Shown here: piece after piece, positions 11,019 through 22,503 of the stretch
Layout of the letters: each line of letters opens with the position of its first letter
Numbering within the stretch: the first letter of the stretch is position 1
NCBI GenBank assembly: GCA_943735955.1
Contig: OX030966.1
Span: 2,988,011-3,052,010 of the forward strand
Length of the DNA: 64,000 nt
Direction: 5' to 3'
Source: Piscicola geometra
Lineage: Eukaryota > Annelida > Clitellata > Hirudinida > Piscicolidae
Notes under the pieces: model-generated
What the model saw: the letters and a program-made list of their open reading frames with translations, nothing else
The model's database searches: none
What the model was told of the DNA's origin: nothing
Program-made: the position numbers and the translations under genes

Positions 11019-13855
11019 GGCAGTGAAAAGTCAGGGTAAAAATATAAGAACGTTTAAGCATGGATACAGGAATTGGTTTGATAAAGGAATAATGAGTGGA
11101 GATGATGGTGTTGGTGGCGATAATGATGATGAGGATGATACAGAGGAGCTAGTGCAGAACTTGATTAATAGGTTAAAGAACAGAAAAAATTTGAAAGGAA
11201 AGAAACCGGAGAAGTATATGACAGAAACAGAGTTCTTTGAAACTACACCTCTACCCAGAGAATGTTTGTGACACTATATATATTAGCATTTAAACACTTT
11301 TTAAAACCTAGCGAAACTATTATCTTAAAACGAATCATAAGCAATGATTAAATTAGTTAATTAAATAATTTATTAATTAAACTTAAATTTAATAATTAAA
11401 ATTCTTATGCACGAACCCGTAGATGTTGACCCGTGCGGTCCAGAACAGCCTCTGCTGATTATAGCCTCTTCAGGTGAGATTAAATCTCCAGGATTCGACA
11501 AAAATGAATACTCGGATAACAGTGAATGCAAATGGAAGTTTTTGGCTCCTGCAGGCCATGTGGTGGAACTGAAATTTGAAATTGATATTGAAGCGAGTTA
11601 CAATTGTTCCATGGATTCGGTTTCGGTTGGTTTAACTGATGTTTTTTTCTATCTTACACTAATTTTTATTTTAAGTTTCTTAAATTTAATTTTAAAAAAA
11701 TATTTTACTGGTAAAATACTTGATTATTTATTCAAAATAGTTTTAATACATGAGAATATTCCAGAAAATTTACGGTTTTGAACTTTTTAAAATGTTGAAA
11801 TGAACACTTTAAAAATATTCTTAACAAATCTTTGAATTTGATTTAAAAAAACAATTCTATTACACTGTCTATCGTTATCACCTTTTAAAAAGTTTAATAT
11901 TTCATTAATTTTCGAACAGTTTTGGGACGAAAGAGATTCGTTGACCAACGAGATTGACCGATATTGCGGAAGCAACGTGTCTACGGAAATAATCCGGTCG
12001 ACTTCAAGCCAGCCTATAGTTGTTTTCACTACCGACATTTCAGTTCATGTGGGAAGGTTTTCCTTTCAGTGGGAGTTTGTTGACCTGGAAAACTTAAAAA
12101 CAAAAATAATCCCCTCTCAAACTCAAGAACCATCTGATCCTTCTTGTGGCCTTCCTGCCATCAAACCCAATACTGGAGCGAGAATTACTAATGGAGAACA
12201 TGCCGTGCCTCATTCGTGGCCTTGGCAGGTTAGAGTGGAGTTATGTGGGTGTGTCATTTATTCATTTTTGTTCCCATAACGTGTGGGGCTCTTCTGGAGC
12301 ATTGACGCACCTAGGCGATGGTAAGAATCCAACCCACGCTAGGGAGACGAACGCCAAGCGCTTTACCGCTAGGCTCTTCCGATGCAGAAATAATTGGATT
12401 ACATTGTTTTGTGAGGCTGATAAATTATTTTGAGGGTATTTTGGGTAAGATGAAGTTGTTTTGAATTTAATAGCCAGTTTTACTGAATTTAATTTTGAAT
12501 TAGAACCTAAAGAAAATCTATTTCAAATTTGTAAATTGTTTGCACATTTAAAGATTTTGAAACTCCATTATCACAAAACAACACCAATTAGGTGATAATT
12601 CATATGTACAACGGTACGGCCCCAAAAAGGTGTGGCGGCTCCATTCTTTCAGCGACTGCTGTTCTAACTGCAGCCCATTGCTTGTGTGTGGTGATTGTAG
12701 TAGTGTGTTGTAAGATGTTGTAGTGGTGTTTTGTAGTAGTGTGTTGTAATTATGTGTTTATTAGTGTGTTTAATAGTTTGTTGTATGAGTGTGTTTATTA
12801 GATGATTTAGTTGGTGTGTTTTAGCTATGTGTTGTAATTATGTTTTTTTGTGAAATATTTTAGTGGAGTGTTTTAGTAGGGTGTTGTATTGTATTGTACG
12901 AGTGTTGTATTCATGTTTCGTACGAGTGTGTTGTAGGAGTTATTCATAGAAGTTTTTTTTAGAATTCAAACAAATCCACTTTTTCCACCCTTATACTTTG
13001 GACACAAACTTCATTGCAACTATCTTTTCTCTTAGTTTTAACGAGGGAACAGGCAAGTACCTAGGCAATCAAAGAATCAAAATAGTAGCAGGTAATAATA
13101 ATTTTATAATAAATAATGAAAGAATGATATTGAAACCTCAGTTGAAATGTGAAAGTACATTCAGGCCACAGACTCGATAAATAGAATATTTCGTTTTTCC
13201 TCAGGTGATTACGATGTATCTAATTGGAAAGATGGTCCAACACAGACCCCTCCCAGGAAAAATATTATTTTACACCCCCAGTACAAATATGACAGTGGAG
13301 AAAAATTGTATGATATTGCGGTCATTTTATTTAGGTTAGTGGTGGAATGAAAATGGTTTGGTTTTAAAAGTATGAATGGTTGGATGAACCATTTCTCATT
13401 CATCCACCAGCTCGCCTCTAAAATTCAACGATAACGTCAAAGCAGTATGTCTTCCCACGGACGACGCAAGCCCTGATGACTTGTGCTACGCCACTGGGTG
13501 GGGAAGAACAAGCCAAAATGATTATAATGACCAAAGCACCTTAAACCAAGTGAAACTTCCGATAATCAGCAATGAAGTGTGCGCACAGTATTGGGGTCGA
13601 ACGATTTATAATACTCAATTGTGCGCAGGATACAAAGAAGGGGGTAAAGACACCTGTAGTGGAGACTCAGGCGGTCCTTTAGTGTGTCAAAACCGTTCAA
13701 ATGGTCGTTGGTATCTGCAGGGAATAACTTCCTTCAGAAGCAAAAATTGTGGAGATCCTAAGAAACCTTCAGTATTCACTAGAGTTACGTCATATCTTCC
13801 TTGGATCTTTGACCACACAGAGGGTTTGTGGAAAAAAATTTATAATGATTTATAA
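11019..13855 (+). CDS. Secreted CUB-trypsin-like serine protease (5' exon missing)
   Basis: Seven exons with compatible phases: 11019-11263, 11423-11625, 11920-12228, 12592-12690, 12950-13091, 13205-13334, 13411-13855. The 5' exon with the signal peptide was not found. Exon 1 encodes an acidic then basic spacer. Exons 2-3 encode a CUB domain (starts DPCGPEQP; CSMDSVS; YCGSNV). Exon 3 ends with the activation site, RITNG, and PHSWPWQ. The catalytic triad is intact: His in LTAAHC (exon 4), Asp in LYDIAV (exon 6), Ser in CSGDSGGP (exon 7). Asp six residues before the Ser (KDTC) predicts trypsin-like cleavage after Lys/Arg, but the 214-216 segment reads SFR rather than SWG, so the pocket may be partly blocked. 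It is presumably extracellular. A diverged inverted copy lies at 22.5-29.8 kb. Confidence 0.85.
11423..12110 (+). other. CUB domain of the protease (exons 2-3)
   Basis: CUB domains are extracellular beta-sandwich modules that mediate protein or glycan binding. The sequence starts with Cys (DPCGPEQP), has the second Cys in SECKWKF and the later Cys pair CSMDSVS and RYCGSN, and ends FSFQWEF, matching CUB spacing. It spans an intron at 11626-11919. This domain is absent from the inverted paralogue. Confidence 0.75.
12240..12395 (-). mobile_element. tRNA-derived SINE in protease intron 3
   Basis: On the minus strand the sequence contains TAGCGGTAAAGCGCT (A-box-like) and, about 35 bases on, GGGTTGGATTC (a mutated B box; the intact form GGGTTCGATTC is in the copy at 29.35 kb). 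A related degenerate copy is at 34216-34295. It lies at the same intron position as in the inverted protease paralogue, so it predates the duplication. Confidence 0.6.
12691..12949 (+). repeat. GTGTTGTAGTA-rich intronic repeat
   Basis: Degenerate short units (GTGTGTTGTAGTAG, GTGTTTATTAG) fill intron 4 of the protease. The homologous intron of the inverted paralogue (23422-23707) has the same repeat as its complement, so the array is older than the duplication. Confidence 0.75.
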
Positions 13856-14370
13856 ATTGAGCGGTTGATTGGTAAGGGTGTTTTTGATGGGAGCAAAAAA
13901 AGTTTAATAGCAGTTTTTAATATTTTGTTGTTTTTCAACGTAAAGCTACAAACTTTTTCCATTTCAGTGAAACCATGAAAAAAGAAAACAAGATTTCTTT
14001 GATTTAGAAGAAAAAGACTTCCAAAAACTTGAACAACCATTATAACCCAATTTATTATGTATTCAATATTTTTGGATATTTAACCTCGCTAACAAACATG
14101 CATTTAATCTTACTACTTTCACATATTGAACTTATCATATTAGTAATAACTAGATAACAAATAAAACCAACTTTTACAAATTAGTTTTTTTTCATACAGG
14201 AATAATTTTTTTTAAAGGTGGTTGTATAGGTCAAGTTTTGATATTTTGATTATATTTGATTTTAAGAGTTTTCGACAATGATTTTCTCCTATTCTATTTG
14301 AATTGATTGATTTGTAGGTTTTATATGGGATGCTTTGAAGCTTTTGGAATGTTATTCTTAGAAATATCTT
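13856..14370. other. 3' flank of the protease gene
   Basis: AT-rich sequence expected to include the 3' UTR of the protease. No other coding or repeat signal was recognised before the duplicated LINE segment begins near 14371. Confidence 0.5.
14160..14165 (+). terminator. Candidate polyadenylation signal of the CUB-trypsin gene
   Basis: An AATAAA lies about 300 bases after the stop codon of the protease at 13855. The hexamer is common by chance in DNA this AT-rich; a 3' end read would decide. Confidence 0.25.
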
Positions 14371-14464
14371 GGCAGCCGCTTTAACCGTAATGATTTTGTT
14401 AAATAGTTTGTCTTCTTATCTAATAATTTAGTTTTTTTTAATTTCAAATAATTATAGTAATTAT

Positions 14465-16092
14465 TAGAGACCGACCGAAACAGATATTTTTATTTCGGCC
14501 GAAACCGAAATTAGGCCGAAATTGAATCCCTATTTTCGGCCGAAACCGAAATTAAGCCGAAATGGAATATTAAATTTCGGCCGAAACCGAAATTAAACCG
14601 AAATTGTAATTATATTTTCGGCCGAAACAGAAGCCGAAACCGAAATTTTTCCCAACTTTTATTAAAAATGAAAAAATAGTATTTAATGATGACAATGCCA
14701 GTTTAATAAGTAAATCCAAACAAAAAAATAAAAGTTTTTCCAAAAAAAAAATTGTTTGTTTTTGACAGGCTTTGCTTTGGTCAGACTGACATTTTGTAAA
14801 AAACTTCCAAATAGGATTCAACGACATTCTCACAATTTATTTTTGAATTAATTAATCGAAGCCAAATCTTCTCGTTCTTTCGACTTATATACAGTGTTTT
14901 TCAAAGCATGGATATCTAGAATTCCACATGCTTGTATATCTTTAGCAACCCCAATCGACTTATGCTAATGAGCAAAAGTGACGTTTTACAGTAAAATTAT
15001 AGAAAAGTCTTAAAATTTAAGTTATGCATAATTCTATCGAAATAAAAAAGCAAGTGCATGAAAGACAATTTCATTATCTTTTAAATAAGTATTTTATAAA
15101 TAAATTATATATTATGTAAGCTTTCAAATAAAAGGATTTTAATCAAAATATCCCTTGAATCTAGCGTAACAGTAAAAAGCTATAATTTAGGGACTGCTAC
15201 TTTTTATACGTACTTATTCATTTCTTATTTCGCTAACCAAAAAATTACGTATAATATTGAATTATACATAATTAGATTCGTCTTTAAATAATCTATTATT
15301 ATATTTTTGTTAAGTTGAATAAATATTAAGTGAGAAGCCAGAAAACTCGAGGCAAAGCTCTAAATTTAGTAATTCGGGAATCAAAAAAGATAGTTTTTAC
15401 TTAAGAAAATTATTGAAAAAGTTTAAGTTATACTCAATAAAATTCTGTAAAAAAAGTTTTGAAAAAACATTTTTTAAGTATACGAAATAGATTTTAAAGT
15501 GTACATGCTTTCGACTTAACACAAAATTGTTAAGTTATTAAGTTAAAATACGTATAACTTTTTTTTAAACAAACAAATTAAAATTTGGTTAACGTATTTA
15601 AAATCAGTAAATCAAAATCTACAATTTGAGCGTTTCAATTTAAAAAAAGTATATAATAATTAATAAGAATAAACTACTGTAAAGGTTGATTTCTTCCATA
15701 AGTGAAGCTTTTAAAATGTTAATAACTTTGTTATTTTGAAAGATATAATTCTTTTAACTTTTAATTCTGATTCCTTGTATCAAATTAAATAAAACTAGTG
15801 ATTTTCAACAATATAAGAAGAAAAAAACAAAAGTTATGACAAAAAAACAATATTTCTGGTTTGTGAGGGGGCCGTGAATTGCTTATAGATTATGACGTAA
15901 AAACGGTAAAAAAAATGTGTTCTTTTTAAATTTTAAAATAGGTATAACTTTTTTTTAAACAAACTAATTAAAATTTGGTTAACGTATTTAAAATCAGTAA
16001 ATCAAAATCTACAATTTGAGCGTTTCAATTTTAAAAAATGAACATGTTTTAAAAATCGATTGGGGTTGCTAATATCTTATTCGAATAATGTG

Positions 16093-16135
<43 letters not shown>

Positions 16136-16670
16136 TTTTGTGTGTGTGCCTTTAATAAATCGACCCTCTGGATCATTGCCAAAGATGCATTTAACTTTCC
16201 CATCACATCTAATAGATATCTAATAGAATTTGCTTAAAAAAAGTTTTGTTAAGTATCATCATTGAACGTATCCCAATTTACTTAAATTTCAAATACATGA
16301 TACATTATTCCAGATGCTTGTTTATGTTATTCGAATAATTAGTCTGATGACACCCATAAATCAATCAACCACGATAACTAATAGATATCTAATAGAGAAT
16401 CGAATCAGAACTTAATAGTTCGATTGAGGATACAGATATATCAGATAAACTACATAAATAAATAAAAATTTCGGTTTTTCGGTAAGTATGAGATCCATTT
16501 CGGCCGAAACCGAAATTGAGCCGAAATTACAAAATTATTTTCGGCCGAAACCGAAAAATGACCGAAATTGTAAAATTTGATTCGGCCGAAACCGAAAAAT
16601 GGCCGAAACTAAGAAAATTTGCAATTTCGGCGCCGAAACCGAAACTGAACCGAATTTCGGTCGGTCTCTA
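14465..16670. mobile_element. hAT-like non-autonomous transposon with palindromic subterminal repeats
   Basis: The ends are TAGAGACCGACCGAAA and its complement TTTCGGTCGGTCTCTA. An 8-bp target-site duplication GTAATTAT flanks it (14457-14464 and 16671-16678). The duplicated LINE copy B has the uninterrupted site at about 17408, which proves the boundaries. Both subterminal zones (to about 14650 and from about 16465) contain repeated TTTCGGCCGAAACCGAAAT modules. No transposase is recognisable in the 2.2 kb interior, so mobilisation would need an enzyme from elsewhere. Confidence 0.88.
15548..16045. repeat. Pair of about 100-bp direct repeats inside the 14.5 kb element
   Basis: A segment containing CAAATTAAAATTTGGTTAACG and ending TTTGAGCGTTTCAATTT occurs at about 15548-15640 and again at about 15942-16033, nearly identical. 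It suggests an internal duplication. A (GT)n microsatellite follows at 16089-16150. Confidence 0.8.
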
Positions 16671-18055
16671 GTAATTATAATTTATATCTTTTCTTGTTTT
16701 CTGGTTTTAAATTTATTTTGCTCTCGGAATTAAAATCTTCAACCAAGAACTGTCTAACGGACTACAATAAAAACTTATTTTAAAAGAAAGAAGTGCCAAG
16801 GCCTCAAATTGAGCACTAATGCACAGTTTGCAAGAACCCACTGGCTACCTACTTCACAAGGCAGATGAGCTCTGCAGATGAAGGACAGACTGTTAGAACG
16901 AATCTTCAATACATGACTGTGTTTATGAAGAAGTGCCAGGGCCTCAATTTGAACACCAGTGCACAGCTTGCAAGCACCCACTGGCTACTTACTTCACAAG
17001 GCAAATGAGCTCTGCAGATGAAGAACAGACTTTCAGAACGAATCTTCTACACATGACTGTTTATGTCTATTATCTATTGAAACTGACGTATTAGACAATT
17101 ATTACCTTACTAAGATGACCCTTCTTTAAAGATGTCCATATATTTAAAACTCATTACCTCCTTATTTACCTACTTCTATATCATTATTTACTTTTCGTAA
17201 GGATCTGAAGAATACCTGTTTAACAAATTCATTTACCAGCGCTCTTGAATTTGAGGAAAGAGCGCTATAGAAATTGATTTGATTGATTGATTGATTGATT
17301 TGGTTAGCAGCTGCCATCTTGGCAGCCGCTTTAACCGTTTAATGATTTTGTTAAATAGTTTGTCTTCTTGTCTAATAATTTAGTTTTTTTTATTTCAAAT
17401 AATTATAGTAATTATAATTTATATCTTTTCTTGTTTTCTGGTTTTAAATTTATCTTGCTCTCGGAATTAAAATCTTCAACCAATAACTGTCTAACGGACT
17501 ATAATAAAAACCTATTTTAAAAGGAAGAAGTGCCAAGTCCTCAAATTGAGCACTAATGCACAGTTTGCAAGAACCCACTGGCTACCTACTTCACAAGGCA
17601 GATGAGCTCTGCAGATGAAGGACAGACTGTTAGAACGAATCTTCAATACATGACTGTGTTTATGAAGAAGTGCCAGGGCCTCAATTTGAACACCAGTGCA
17701 CAGCTAGCAAGCACCCACTTGCTACTTACTTCACAAGGCAAATGAGCTCTGCAGATGAAGGACAGACTGTAAGAACGAATCTTCTACACATGACTGTTTA
17801 TGTCTATTATGATAATTGTATTATCTATTGAAAACTGACGTATTAGACAATTATTACCTTACTTAGATGACCCTTCTTTAAAGATGTCCATATATTTGAA
17901 ACTTATCACCTCCTTATTTAACTACTTCTATATCATTATTTACTTTTCGTACGGATCTGAAGACATATCTGTTTAACAAATTCATTTACCAGCGCTCTTG
18001 AATTTGAGGAAAGAGCGCTATAGAAATTGATTTGATTGATTGCTTGATGATATTC

Positions 18056-18235
18056 AATAAAAATATAGTATATTCAATTAAAATATAGTATATTCAATTA
18101 AAATATAGTATATTCAATTAAAATATAATATATTCAAAAAAATATAGTATATTCAAAAAAAATATAGTATATTCAATAAAAATATAGTGTATTCAATAAA
18201 AATATAGTATATTCAATAAAAATATAGTATACCTC
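18056..18235. repeat. About 20-bp AT-rich tandem repeat
   Basis: Roughly nine units of the type TATTCAATAAAAATATAGTA with A-tract length variation. It sits between the duplicated LINE tail and the second hAT copy. Confidence 0.85.
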
Positions 18236-18970
18236 ATGAAACATTTTTTATATCAACACAGAACATGAAGATCCCAACAAATAACACTAACATCCAGTGG
18301 CGCAACCAGGGGGGAGGCTATTCGAAGGGTCTCGCAATTTTTCGAAAATCGATTAGATTATTTTGTGGGAAAGGGGGGCGGGTAATGAATTTTTCAATAC
18401 GCCATAGGACAATGATATTTTCTCTGGATGGTCATCGGGTTTTTATCTCACCAAACATTTGATATATCAACACAGAACATAGAGATTCCACCAAAATAAC
18501 ACTAACATGTCACGAATTCTGAAAAGAAATAGAGCACCACTAGACCGTAACTACACTTTTAAATTTTTACACTTTTCATATGTAAATTTTTCCAACCATG
18601 ATAAGTATATAAAGAATAACGCAGATAGACAAAATAACTCCAGAGTTTTCAGAATTATTCAACCTTCACGGAAAGGATGCTGAAACTGTGTACAGACAGC
18701 TCAAAATCACATCAACACATCAAGTTTACCTGCGGATCAGTCTGATCTCATTGCATGTATCGAACTGCAAGAACTCTTTTGAGCCACAAGCCTTCAGCCC
18801 GAGTTGCACTATATGCTCGATGTTGCTCTGACTCTGCCAGTTACTTCATAAGATGCATTTTCTAAACTCTGGCTTATTAAAATTCGTCTTAGGACGACTG
18901 TTTCTGCTCGTCGTTTGCAAAGCTTGTTTGAGAATATCTATGCAACCATATACCTATAGTAATATATATA

Positions 18971-20651
18971 TGTTCCATCCAAATTCGGTCTCCCGTCGAA
19001 ACTTTCATTGCGCATGCGAAATAGGACTATTTTTTAGCTATTTGTACCAAACTAGAATTTGCGAATTCACATAAATAATGAGGGTCTATCTAAACCTAAA
19101 GATTTTAAATATTTAAAAGTCTAATTTATAACTTTAAAAAAAAAGAATTTTCAGAATAAAAGTAATTATTTAGATGTTAAATTTTAAAATCTAATTTTAG
19201 TCTAATTAATAATTTTTATTATATTCTAATTAATAATTCTTTTACAGTTTTATTGTAATTAAAATTCCAATATTTAATACCAATAATTATGAAGAAATTT
19301 TATGAAAATAAATGTCAGAAATTTAATACAAATATAATGCCAGAAATAATAAAAGAAATTAATCCTAAAAAAATATATAAAATGTAATAAATGTCAGAAA
19401 TTGAATCAAAGGGAGCCATTGGGACCAAGGAGGAGTATCTGTGTTGGCCTCAAGAAGACGAGCACCTAACATCTTCTCAACCGTGGCATTGCCCTGCTCC
19501 ACAAGACCCTGGCACTTAGGATTCCTTGGACGGCCATTCACAATAGTGACTTCCCCAGGCCATTACCTACACAGGCCTATCACAATCGAGTTGACGAACT
19601 CACGGCTATTATCTGATTGGAGTATCTTTGGAGTCCCCAGATTACAGAACCCCTGGTTTTGAAGATCAAAGGCCACTTCAGCTGCTGATTCATGACAAAT
19701 GGCTAAAAGCACATGGAACTTGGACCAGTGGTCCATGTAGTGCCCAATCCATCTGTACATCCCATCTCGACAATGCCTCATGTCTACCAGATCAATCTGT
19801 AACAAACGCATGTAGAGTGGTTAGGCATGTTAATTACATTAAATCCTATAACAACTATCAATTATAATAATTATTAATGAAAGATTGATAGGGTTGTGCA
19901 TGTACCTGCCCTCTCGTCATGAATCCAGATGATATTATTGGTTTCAATGGCGCTCTTGTTGTCTGTGGCTTGCGCATGTGACATTTAAGGCAAAGAGCAA
20001 AATATTTGTCTATCGCACATATAGGCACACAGTCATACAACTTAAACACCTCATCAGCTGTCTTTCTGATGCCCATATGACCTTTACTCATGTGCACTTC
20101 ATGAATTATGTCAAAAAAGTCCTCAACAAAAGCAACAGGCTTCCAAGAAGAGATTATGGTTGTGTCATTGGCATTCTGCAAAAATATTTATTTATTTAAA
20201 AAATTAGTTTAAAATATAAAATAAAATCACAATGACTTACTTTTGAGATTTTGAGGGTAGACAAAGTACGTCCTCAAGTCCCAAAGCTGCATGGAAAATA
20301 AGCTGGAACCCTCGGCTCTTGACTCATTTATTAAAGACTTTAGAGAATTTTTATTCTTTTTTTTATACATCTTTTAATTTTATCTCCTTTTTCTTTACAT
20401 ATTGTTTTGCTAGTTTTGCTTACATTTAAATATTTGACTCGGCAAAAATCTAAATAAATTTGTTTTTGATTATACATCTGATACTATCTTATCTTAACTT
20501 ATTTAACACTTTTCTTCAAAAATGATCGCAACTTTTCTTAACACTTTATCAAATTCAAACTCAAATTCTAGTTTGGTACAAATAGCTAAAAATAGTCCAA
20601 TTTCGTATGCGCAATGAAAGTTTGGACGGGAGACCGAGTTTGGATGGAACA
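18971..20651 (-). mobile_element. Ginger-like DNA transposon, 1,681 bp, with 91-bp terminal inverted repeats
   Basis: The left end TGTTCCATCCAAA and right end TTTGGATGGAACA are the tips of inverted repeats of about 91 bp (18971-19061 and 20561-20651). The TATA on each side (18967-18970, 20652-20655) fits a 4-bp duplication, although the flank is AT-rich. TGT...ACA ends, 4-bp duplications and a retroviral-type integrase are features of Ginger elements. The integrase remnant reads on the minus strand. Confidence 0.78.
19563..20181 (-). pseudogene. Integrase remnant of the Ginger-like element (KRBA2-like)
   Basis: Two minus-strand frames. 20181-19858 has the zinc-binding HHCC pattern (HEVHMSKGHMGIRKT, then LCLKCHMRK). 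19811-19563 has the first part of the catalytic core: QIDLVDMR with the first Asp, YMDHWSKFHVLL, and LQSDNSREFVN with the second Asp. The third acidic residue of the DDE triad is not present, and the frames are joined through stops, so the enzyme is inactive. The arrangement resembles vertebrate KRBA2 and related Ginger integrases. Confidence 0.75.
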
Positions 20652-21791
20652 TATATATGTATGCAACTTAGTTTTTAATTGTTCTTTCGTATCATTAATA
20701 AAATATCTTAAATTTTTTATTAAGTATAATTGGTAGATTTTATTAAGCCCATTTACCGCCGCTACCCGAAAATAATATTTCTCATGAATTTTACATTTGG
20801 ATTTGCATTATATGTTTATAATAACAACTCAAGCAAAATTAAAAACATTTATTTCATAAGTTTTAATGGGGCAAATGCTGCGAAAACGCAACATGAGCGG
20901 GAAGTGTGATATAGTTCTATGCGGTAAGAAATCATTAATAAATTGATTCAAACCACATTTATTAAATAAAAATAAATTTCAATTGCAAAGAGTTCGATAA
21001 AATTTTAATTCTAATTCTTTAATTAGTTATAATAATAATTATTATTATTTTAATTACAACAAAGCAAAATATTTAACGTGAATGACAACAGCACACTCAT
21101 AAACTGTTGTGCTGTTTCAAAGACGATACTGACGAAGAATGCTATCTTTATTAGAATTTTATAATTAATCTATGAAAGGTGAAAATATTATTTTTTCTTC
21201 AATAAAAGCTTTAAATGTGAAGCATTTGAAATTTGTTCTCAAAATATTCATCTACAAAATTCTAATTTAAGGATGAGGTCTCCTAGGATAAGGTTTCTAC
21301 AAGATGAGGTCTCCAGGATGGGGTCTCTTAGGATGAGGTCCCCTAGGATAAGGTCTCCGTAAATCTAAATATTGTAATAAATTATTAGGCCTATTAAAAG
21401 GCATATGACATCATATTACGTCAAAGTTGCGAAAACGCAGCATTGATTTTTAAATGTCTGAAAACGTTGTATAAGTTATTTAAAAAAATAAAAAATTAAA
21501 TTTAAGTTTTAACTATCTTTTCACCCTGAAATTAAAACTAAATTTGTATAAAAATACGGAAATCGAATGAGGAAGATTGTTTTGAGAAATGTTTAACTTG
21601 AACAAAATGATAAATAAAAAAAATGAAACTTAGGAAAATAAAATTTTAAATTTATTGTAAAAAAAATGGAAAAAACTCGATATAAAAACTTAATGTTGCG
21701 AAAACGCAACAACGGCGGTATATGGGTTAAACAATTGATTTTTTCCACCAAAGTTGAGCCTTCCCAGCATTTTTTGCTGGTTACGCCTCTG

Positions 21792-22503
21792 GATAGTAGA
21801 ATGATAACTTAGTCAAAAAAACTTTATCACAGGGGCGTCATATCTTTCTGGAATTCTACGTGTTTTATAATTTCTGTCAGAAGTATTGCATTTTACAACT
21901 ATTCTAGTTCAAACAATCTGCTTTCATTTCAAAAGCCTCAAAGCATCACTTATTAAACATTTTCAAATTAATCAAGTTAAATGAACTAGGTGAAATTCAT
22001 TGTTAAAAAACTCTCAATTTCTGTGTTTAATCAAAATATCGAAGGTTCACCTTCACAAGGGTCTCTCAGGAAAGTTATCTGGGAAGAAATACAAAGTCTA
22101 ACTCATTTTAATGTTTTCTATACAAAAAATCTATAATTTCTGTTTATTTATTTTTATAATTCTATATTTGAAGAAAAAAATGCAAATTTACTTTTTTTAA
22201 AAGTTTTTATACAGTTTTTTTCTACTTATGAAGAGTTCAATATAAGTAGTGAGATTAAATGTATGTTTGTTACCAAGGTTAAATATACATGAAAATTAAA
22301 TGCAGGATAAATAGGGTTATACTGGTTGTTCAAGTTTTTAGAAGTCTTTTTCTTTTATTTCAAAATCATCTTGTTTTCTGCCTATCATGGCTTCACTGAA
22401 AAATAAAAATAAACTAGCTATAAAATATTTAAAACTCTAATTTAACACTTCTTTCATCTATCAAAAACTTCTACTCCTTCTGCTTCCCAATTAACCATTC
22501 AAT
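21792..22503. other. Gene-free 3' flank of the inverted trypsin gene
   Basis: AT-rich. It should contain the 3' UTR of the minus-strand protease. A TTTATT (complement of AATAAA) near 22143 is a possible polyadenylation signal but is weak evidence in this composition. Confidence 0.4.

Larger units (their letters stand above)
14371..18055 (+). repeat. Tandem duplication of a CR1-like LINE 3' end, with internal 135-bp repeats
   Basis: Copy A is 14371-14464 plus 16671-17300 (interrupted by a transposon). Copy B is about 17321-18050. Both begin GGCAGCCGCTTTAACCG and end AGCGCTATAGAAATTGATTT followed by GATT repeats. Near the end copy B reads DLKTYLFNKFIYQRS then stop, the characteristic LINE C-terminus; copy A has a frameshifted version. 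Within each copy a segment of about 135 bp starting AAGTGCCAxGxCCTCAAxTTG occurs twice in tandem (16790 and 16927 in A; about 17527 and 17667 in B). Confidence 0.8.
18295..21791 (+). mobile_element. Second copy of the CAGTGGCG hAT family, split by a Ginger-like element
   Basis: The left end CAGTGGCGCAACCAG and right end CTGGTTACGCCTCTG match the 7352-9889 element, as do long internal stretches and the transposase remnant (near 18600-18920). No matching 8-bp duplication is seen (CTAACATC versus GATAGTAG). The left flank at 18250-18294 itself resembles internal sequence of the same family (ATCAACACAGAACAT), so this copy was inserted into, or recombined with, another copy. The host copy is interrupted at 18971-20651. 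Confidence 0.75.

Noticed and set aside
11407..11781. 124-residue frame as a single protein
   Set aside because: The first part is CUB exon 2, but after about 11625 it runs into an intron (hydrophobic low-complexity translation); the GT donor at 11626 and acceptor before 11920 give the CUB continuation.
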